Source: CAVUAF01 sp963739375 (GTDB taxonomy: Bacteria; Acidobacteriota; Terriglobia; Terriglobales; Acidobacteriaceae). From it: DNA of 64,000 nucleotides. Positions 59,825 to 64,000 of the stretch are shown here, piece by piece. The position numbers and the translations under genes were made by a program. How positions within the stretch are numbered: the first letter of the stretch is position 1; each line of letters opens with the position of its first letter. Below the pieces are notes generated by a model. That model saw nothing but the letters and a program-made list of their open reading frames with translations. It ran no database searches and had not been told where the DNA came from. The stretch is taken from the NCBI GenBank assembly GCA_963739375.1, contig CAVUAF010000014.1, positions 372,001 through 436,000 of the forward strand, in the 5' to 3' direction.

Positions 59825-60658
59825 CTTCTGGCACTTGCCGCAGTAATGCGCGCTGCGGCCGGAGATCACGATGCGCCTGATGGCCGTGCCGCACACCCGG
59901 CAGGGCTCGCCCGCGCGCCCGTAGACGCGCAGCTCGAACTGGAAGAGTCCGCGCCGGCCCTCCCCGTCGACGTAGTCCGCCACCGTGGTGCCGCCGGCGG
60001 CGATAGCCTCGCGCAGCACCTGTCGCAGCGCGGCGTAAAGGCGCCGCAGCTCGGCGCGGGTGAGGGTGTGGGCGCGGCGCCGCGAGCGGATGCCGGCGCG
60101 AAACAGCGCTTCGTCGGCGTAGATGTTGCCCACGCCGCTCAAGAGCGACTGGTTGAGCAGCGCGCTCTTGATGGGCGCCTTGCGGTGGTGAAACAGCGCG
60201 GCAAACATTTCGAACCCGACTACGAGCGGCTCGGCCCCGGGCGCCGCGAACCGTTCCCGCCGCAGCACCCGCAGCCGCCCAAAGCGCCGCGCGTCCACAA
60301 ACCGGATTTCCATCCCCGAGCGCAGCCGCGCGACCAGGTGCGTGTGCTTCGCGACCTCCGCCTCCGGCGGGCACGCCACCAGCTTCCCCGTCATCCCCAG
60401 GTGCACGATCCACTGCGCGTGTCTTGTCTCTTGTGTGGACGCGGGCGACTCGCCCGCGCGCTCCAGGTCCACGACAACGTGCTTCCCCACCCGCCGCACC
60501 TGCGCAATGCGCGCCCCGGTCAGGGTGCGCGCAATCGTCCGCGCCGGCGAGAGCAGCGGCTGCGGCTTGCCGCCAATCCACACGCTTTCGATGACGTCCC
60601 CGGTCACGCGACGCGCCAGGGTGCGCGCCACCGTCTCGACTTCGGGAAGCTCGGGCAT
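59822..60658 (-). CDS. mutM: Formamidopyrimidine-DNA glycosylase
   Basis: The 278-residue base-excision repair enzyme begins PELPEVET, with catalytic Pro2 and Glu3. It has the H2TH motif region (LLSGVGNIYADEALFRAGIR) and a C-terminal zinc finger (CRVCGTAIRR, HYCGKC). After GKHVVVDLE it carries an extra stretch RAGESPASTQETRHA before the conserved HLGMTGKL. Bases 60435-60458 of this extra stretch match the palindromic element at 58.5 kb, so a repeat has entered the gene in frame. The catalytic residues are unaffected. Confidence 0.92.
   Translation of the reverse strand: MPELPEVETVARTLARRVTGDVIESVWIGGKPQPLLSPARTIARTLTGARIAQVRRVGKHVVVDLERAGESPASTQETRHAQWIVHLGMTGKLVACPPEAEVAKHTHLVARLRSGMEIRFVDARRFGRLRVLRRERFAAPGAEPLVVGFEMFAALFHHRKAPIKSALLNQSLLSGVGNIYADEALFRAGIRSRRRAHTLTRAELRRLYAALRQVLREAIAAGGTTVADYVDGEGRRGLFQFELRVYGRAGEPCRVCGTAIRRIVISGRSAHYCGKCQK
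60435..60458. repeat. Palindromic element copy inserted in mutM
   Basis: The 24 bases carry the same GCGGGCGACTCGCCCGC core as the two intergenic copies at 58.5 kb, in the same orientation on the plus strand. Read through in the mutM frame it encodes RAGESPAST without stops. Confidence 0.85.
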
Positions 60659-61250
60659 GGACTCCTATTTCACCACGAAGCCGCGGAGAATTTCCGATAG
60701 TGCTTGCAGATTACGTTGGGAGTTTGGAAAAATCTGGTAGAAGTGCTGGACGCGGCTGCACCTGAAGCAGCGGTGGGGGGAAGATCCAATGAGAATCCTG
60801 AGAATGCTGAGCAAGCCTGCCGCGTGGGCCAGCGGATGGACCAGCGCCGTTCTTTGCTTCAGTGCCGGCAGCGGATTTTGGCTCGCCCGGGAGCGTGGGA
60901 AAGCGCTCTGCTGGGTTGCCCTGGGTGTGGCCGAAGTGGTGGCCATTGTCTGGTAGCGCCCTGCCCGCAATCTCCCGCTCTGCAGCTGGCAGGCGGCAGT
61001 CGTTAGCGGTTTTTCCTCCAGCCTCAGGGCGACCGCCGGGTTCTGCCGACGACCGAAGACCGAAGGCCGACGACCTGCGTCAAGCCTGCCGGCGACGCAG
61101 CCAGCAGCCTGACGATTGCCGTCCGCGGCGCTAGCACGCTATGATTACGTGTACACCGATCTCTTCCTTCCCCTGGCAATCAGTGTTTTTCGCGCTGCAG
61201 GGGCTGGCGTGTGCGAGTTCGGCCGTGAGGCCGTGAGCTGGGGAGTACGC
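60659..61250. other. mutM-purA spacer
   Basis: About 590 bp. It holds only a possible 55-codon membrane-protein gene (60789-60956). Other open frames here look like chance. The purA promoter must lie in the right-hand part; nothing close to consensus was seen. Confidence 0.4.
60789..60956 (+). CDS. Putative small membrane protein (55 aa)
   Basis: ATG 60789 is preceded by GGGGGGAAG at good spacing. The product begins MRILRMLSKPAAWASGW and has two hydrophobic stretches (about 17-30 and 39-55, ending GVAEVVAIVW). It is short and has no known family, so it may be a chance frame. Confidence 0.4.
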   Translation: MRILRMLSKPAAWASGWTSAVLCFSAGSGFWLARERGKALCWVALGVAEVVAIVW

Positions 61251-62621
61251 GTGGCGCAAGGCAAAACCGCGGTGGTCATCGGCGCGCAGTGGGGCGACGA
61301 AGGCAAGGGGAAGATCGTCGACGTCCTCTCCGGGCACTACGCGCTGGTGGCGCGCTATGCCGGCGGCCACAACGCCGGCCACACCGTCATCATCAGCGGC
61401 CACAAGTACGTGCTGCAACTCGTGCCCTGCGGCGTGCTGCGTCCCGGGCGCCGCAGCGTCATCGGCAACGGCGTGGTGCTCGACCCGGTGGCCCTGGTCA
61501 AGGAAGTTGCCATGCTGCGCGCCGCCGGCATCGACGTGGACGGCCGCCTCTTCGTCTCCAGCCGCGCCCACGTCATCCTGCCCTACCATCGCATGATCGA
61601 ACTGGCGGCCGAGAACGCGCCCGGCCGGGTGAAGATCGGCACCACCTCGCGCGGCATCGGCCCGGCCTACGAAGACAAGATGGGGCGCCGCGGGCTGCGC
61701 GTCGCCGACCTGCTCGACCCCGCGCTGCTGCGCATCCACATCGAGAACGCCTGCCGCGAAAAGAACATGATCGCGCACGCGCTCTTCAACTCCGAGCCGC
61801 TCGACGCCGACGCCATGTTCCACGAGTACCGCGCCGTCGCCGAGCAGGTGGCGCCCTTCGTCGCCGACACCGCCGCGCTGCTCAACCAGGCCATCGCCGC
61901 CGGCGAGAGTGTCCTGTTCGAGGGCGCGCAGGGCACCATGCTCGACATTGACCACGGCACCTACCCGTTCGTGACCTCGTCGAGCGCGACCTCGGGTGGC
62001 GCCGTCACCGGCACCGGCGTTGCGCCCACCCGCATCTCGACCGTGATTGGCGTGACCAAGGCCTACACCACGCGCGTCGGCGGCGGCCCCTTCCCCACCG
62101 AGCTGCACGACGCCACCGCCGACCACCTGCGCGCCCGCGGCAACGAGTTCGGCGCCGTCACCGGACGCCCGCGCCGCTGCGGCTGGCTCGACCTGCCGCT
62201 GCTGCGCTATGCCGGCATGCTCAACGGCATCGAGTGGCTGGTGGTCACCAAGCTCGACGTGCTCGACGAGCTCGCCGAAATCCCGGTTTGCGTCGGCTAC
62301 CAAGTCAACGGGAAGAAGACGGCGGAGATTCCCGCCCACGCCTCCGGCTACGACCGTATCGAGCCCGTGTACCACACGCTGCCGGGTTGGCGCACCGTTA
62401 CCGCCGGCATCACGCACTACGAGCAGCTGCCGCCGGCTACGCGCCAGTACCTGGAGTTCGTCGCCCGCGAGACGGGGGCGAGAATCGGCATGATCTCCAC
62501 CGGCCCCGACCGCGACCAGACCATGCTGATGGCGGACTTCGCGGCCGCGCTGCCGCCGGCAAGCGAGCCCTCGCCTAAAGCCGCCGACCCCGCGCGCGAA
62601 CGCCGCGCCAAGGCAAAGTAA
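61251..62621 (+). CDS. purA: Adenylosuccinate synthetase
   Basis: The 456-residue enzyme makes adenylosuccinate from IMP and aspartate using GTP. It has the P-loop GAQWGDEGKGK near 10-20, catalytic His in GGHNAGHTVI, the FEGAQGTMLDIDHGTYPFVT block and GRPRRCGWLDLP. GTG 61251 is chosen because GGGGAG precedes it and the product starts VAQGKTAVVIGAQ. Earlier in-frame starts are not credible. Confidence 0.94.
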   Translation: MAQGKTAVVIGAQWGDEGKGKIVDVLSGHYALVARYAGGHNAGHTVIISGHKYVLQLVPCGVLRPGRRSVIGNGVVLDPVALVKEVAMLRAAGIDVDGRLFVSSRAHVILPYHRMIELAAENAPGRVKIGTTSRGIGPAYEDKMGRRGLRVADLLDPALLRIHIENACREKNMIAHALFNSEPLDADAMFHEYRAVAEQVAPFVADTAALLNQAIAAGESVLFEGAQGTMLDIDHGTYPFVTSSSATSGGAVTGTGVAPTRISTVIGVTKAYTTRVGGGPFPTELHDATADHLRARGNEFGAVTGRPRRCGWLDLPLLRYAGMLNGIEWLVVTKLDVLDELAEIPVCVGYQVNGKKTAEIPAHASGYDRIEPVYHTLPGWRTVTAGITHYEQLPPATRQYLEFVARETGARIGMISTGPDRDQTMLMADFAAALPPASEPSPKAADPARERRAKAK

Positions 62622-62625
62622 CCCT

Positions 62626-62913
62626 ATGATCGTCTTAGCCGTTACCTGGATCGCCAAGGAAGGCCAGGAGGAGCGCGCCGCCGCCCTCTTCCGCGAGCTG
62701 ACCGAGAAATCGCGGCAGGAGCCCGGCTGCCTGCTGTACGTCGTCCACCGGTAGCACGAAAACCCGCGCCAGTTCCTCATCTACGAGCAATACCGCGACG
62801 ACGCCGCGCTCGACGCCCACCGCCAGGCGCCGTACTTCCAGGCCATCGCGCGCGGCTCCCTGCTGGCCTGCGCCGAACGCAAGGACGCCGGGCTCTACAC
62901 GCCGCTGGAGTGA
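62626..62913 (+). pseudogene. Antibiotic biosynthesis monooxygenase-like protein, in-frame TAG
   Basis: The frame reads MIVLAVTWIAKEGQEERAAA, PGCLLYVVHR, then TAG (62752-62754), then HENPRQFLIYEQYRDDAAL and HRQAPYFQAIA. This is the ABM ferredoxin-like fold, usually about 95 residues, with a stop at codon 43 where CAG (Gln) would fit. All other codons are normal, so this is a very recent mutation or a sequencing error. Confidence 0.8.
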
Positions 62914-62918
62914 GAGCG

Positions 62919-63080
62919 GCACTTAGCACTTAGCACTTAGCACTTAGCACTTGGCACTTAGCACTTAGCACTTGGCACTTGGCAGTTGAGGTCCACCATC
63001 AGCCGTGGCGGCCAAATGCTAAGTGCTAAATGCTAAGTGCTAGCTTGGCGACCAAATGCTAAGTGCTAACTGCTAAGTGC
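62919..63080. repeat. Convergent heptad array (GCACTTA words)
   Basis: Ten heptads (GCACTTA or GCACTTG, last GCAGTTG) run from 62919 to 62988. A unique core follows, then two right arms of TAAGTGC/TAAATGC words (63014-63044 and 63052-63080). The tautomerase TAG stop (63073-63075) lies inside the right arm. The core (GGCAGTTGAGGTCCACCA...) recurs at about 63300. Confidence 0.9.
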
Positions 63081-63261
63081 GGTCGATTACCAGCACGCCG
63101 CCGTGCGCGAAGCTGTCTTTCTCGACTTCGAGGAAGGCCACGGTGGTGTCCTCGCGCCGCGCCCCGATGTCTTCGACGATGACCTGCGTTATCTTCTCCG
63201 CTGCCCGGCGCTTCTGCTCGGCGCTGCGGCCCTTCACCAGTGTGATCTCGACGTGTGGCAT
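63073..63261 (-). CDS. 4-oxalocrotonate tautomerase-family protein
   Basis: The 62-residue product is a small tautomerase with catalytic Pro exposed after Met removal (MPHVEITLVKGRSAEQKRRA). A conserved EDTTVAFLEVEKDSFAHGGV segment follows. Length is typical of the family. Its substrate is unknown. It is flanked on both sides by heptad arrays. Confidence 0.9.
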   Translation of the reverse strand: MPHVEITLVKGRSAEQKRRAAEKITQVIVEDIGARREDTTVAFLEVEKDSFAHGGVLVIDRT

Positions 63262-63275
63262 GGCTTCCTTTCAGC

Positions 63276-63366
63276 AGTTAGCACTTGGCACTTAGCCCTT
63301 GGCAGTTGAGGTCCACCACCGGCCGTGGCGGCCAAATGCCAATTGCTAAATGCTAAGTGCTAGCTT
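63276..63366. repeat. Second GCACTTA heptad array
   Basis: Words GCAGTTA, GCACTTG, GCACTTA, GCCCTTG, GCAGTTG are followed by the same core as in the array at 62.9 kb, then by TAAATGC and TAAGTGC words. The trpD stop codon (63360-63362) is inside it. The two arrays bracket the tautomerase gene. Confidence 0.85.
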
Positions 63367-64000
63367 CCGCGGTTGGTAAATTCCACCAGCGCGTCGAGCT
63401 TGGCCTGCGCCGCGCCGGAATCGAGCGAAGCGGCGGCCAGCGGCAGGGCGTCGGCGATGGAGGGCGCCCGGCCGGCCACCAGGAGCGCCGCGGCCGCATT
63501 CAGCAGCACCACGTCGCGGTGCGCGCCCTGGCCGCCGCCCAGGATGCGGCGGATGATGCCGGCATTCTCCGCCGCATCGCCGCCCAGAATCGCCGCCAGC
63601 GGCGCCCGCCGCAGGCCAAACTGTTCGGGCGTGATCTCGTACTCGCGCACCGTGTTGCCGCGCAGCTCGGCCACGTGCGTGGGAGCGCTCAGGGTGATCT
63701 CGTCGAGCCCATCGTCGCCGTGCACCACCAGCGCGCGCTCCAGCCCCAGCTGCCGCAGCGCCTCGGCCAGCTTCGGCACCAGCTCCTGGCTATAGACGCC
63801 GACCACCTGGCACGACGCGCCCGCCGGGTTGGTGAGCGGCCCCAGCAGGTTGAAGACGGTGCGCAGCTTCAGCTGCTGGCGCACCGGCGCGACGTAGCGC
63901 ATCGCCGCGTGCACCGCCGGCGCGAACAGGAAGGCGATCCCCACCTGCTCCAGGCAGGCGCCGATCTCCGCCGCCGTGAGCTCGATCTTCACGCCCAGCG
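63360..64000 (-). CDS. trpD: Anthranilate phosphoribosyltransferase, C-terminal part
   Basis: The gene runs off the right edge of the window; 213 residues are visible. They include LKLRTVFNLLGPLTNPAGAS (the RNLLGPLTNP block), HGDDGLDEITLSAPTHVAEL and the C-terminal NAAAALLVAGRAPSIADAL. It transfers phosphoribosyl to anthranilate in tryptophan synthesis. The TAG stop is provided by the adjacent heptad array. The N-terminal PRPP-binding region is outside the window. Confidence 0.93.
   Translation of the reverse strand, partial: LGVKIELTAAEIGACLEQVGIAFLFAPAVHAAMRYVAPVRQQLKLRTVFNLLGPLTNPAGASCQVVGVYSQELVPKLAEALRQLGLERALVVHGDDGLDEITLSAPTHVAELRGNTVREYEITPEQFGLRRAPLAAILGGDAAENAGIIRRILGGGQGAHRDVVLLNAAAALLVAGRAPSIADALPLAAASLDSGAAQAKLDALVEFTNRGS

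Noticed and set aside
62919..63366. CRISPR-like repeats
   Set aside because: The units are 7 nt, contiguous and without spacers, and no cas genes are present.

Overview
The window is GC-rich, gene-dense bacterial DNA that looks like an acidobacterium of the Terriglobia (Acidobacteriia) type. The best markers are an Oar-like TonB-dependent receptor paired with a VWFA-related secreted protein, a secreted DUF5666 protein, an ECF sigma factor overlapping a zinc-finger anti-sigma factor that carries a TonB-like C-terminus, form II molybdenum hydroxylase genes and an Agenet-like secreted protein. The genus cannot be read from the sequence. Two genes with single-base frameshifts (moxR, trpS) and one with a single in-frame stop suggest a draft or metagenome-derived assembly.

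Layout. 0.2-7.6 kb: orphan gas-vesicle GvpL/F-like gene, DUF5666 protein, TonB receptor and VWFA protein. 7.7-13.1 kb (minus): benzoate-CoA-ligase-like enzyme and a three-subunit molybdenum hydroxylase. 13.4-22.1 kb: small hypotheticals, ychF, a secreted cupin, frameshifted moxR, htpX, Fe/Mn superoxide dismutase, a secreted IPT/TIG protein and a FitAB/VapBC-type toxin-antitoxin pair. 22.1-37.3 kb: a genomic island bounded by a 48-bp direct repeat of the 3' part of tRNA-Ala(GGC). It holds decayed gene fragments, a tightly overlapping minus-strand operon (three receiver/kinase proteins, a four-subunit NAD(P)-type [NiFe] hydrogenase, a cache-domain histidine kinase and a hydrogenase maturation protease), a succinate dehydrogenase/fumarate reductase operon, the catalytic end of a tyrosine recombinase, two tandem 87-bp tRNA-derived units and the intact tRNA. 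37.4-41.4 kb: ECF sigma/anti-sigma pair with a clear ECF promoter, BrnT/BrnA toxin-antitoxin, MmcQ/YjbR protein and an Agenet-like secreted protein. 41.7-43.6 kb: a lone, lower-GC DEAD/DEAH helicase. 43.8-64 kb: housekeeping genes (TPR proteins, rnc, two lepB, AsmA-like protein, acyltransferase, M50 protease, trpS, scpA, scpB, pseudouridine synthase, hisC, ROK kinase, mutM, purA, tautomerase, trpD).

Two themes stand out. First, the hydrogenase operon is interleaved with four signalling proteins, and almost all its start and stop codons overlap. This suggests that H2 turnover and phosphorelay signalling form one mobile module. Second, many intergenic spaces are filled by short tandem words of 7 or 8 nt, followed by the same words in reverse complement. 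These make convergent arrays that could fold into long hairpins; several supply the TAG stop codon of the adjacent gene. A related palindromic element has entered mutM in frame. These arrays are the least explained signal in the window.
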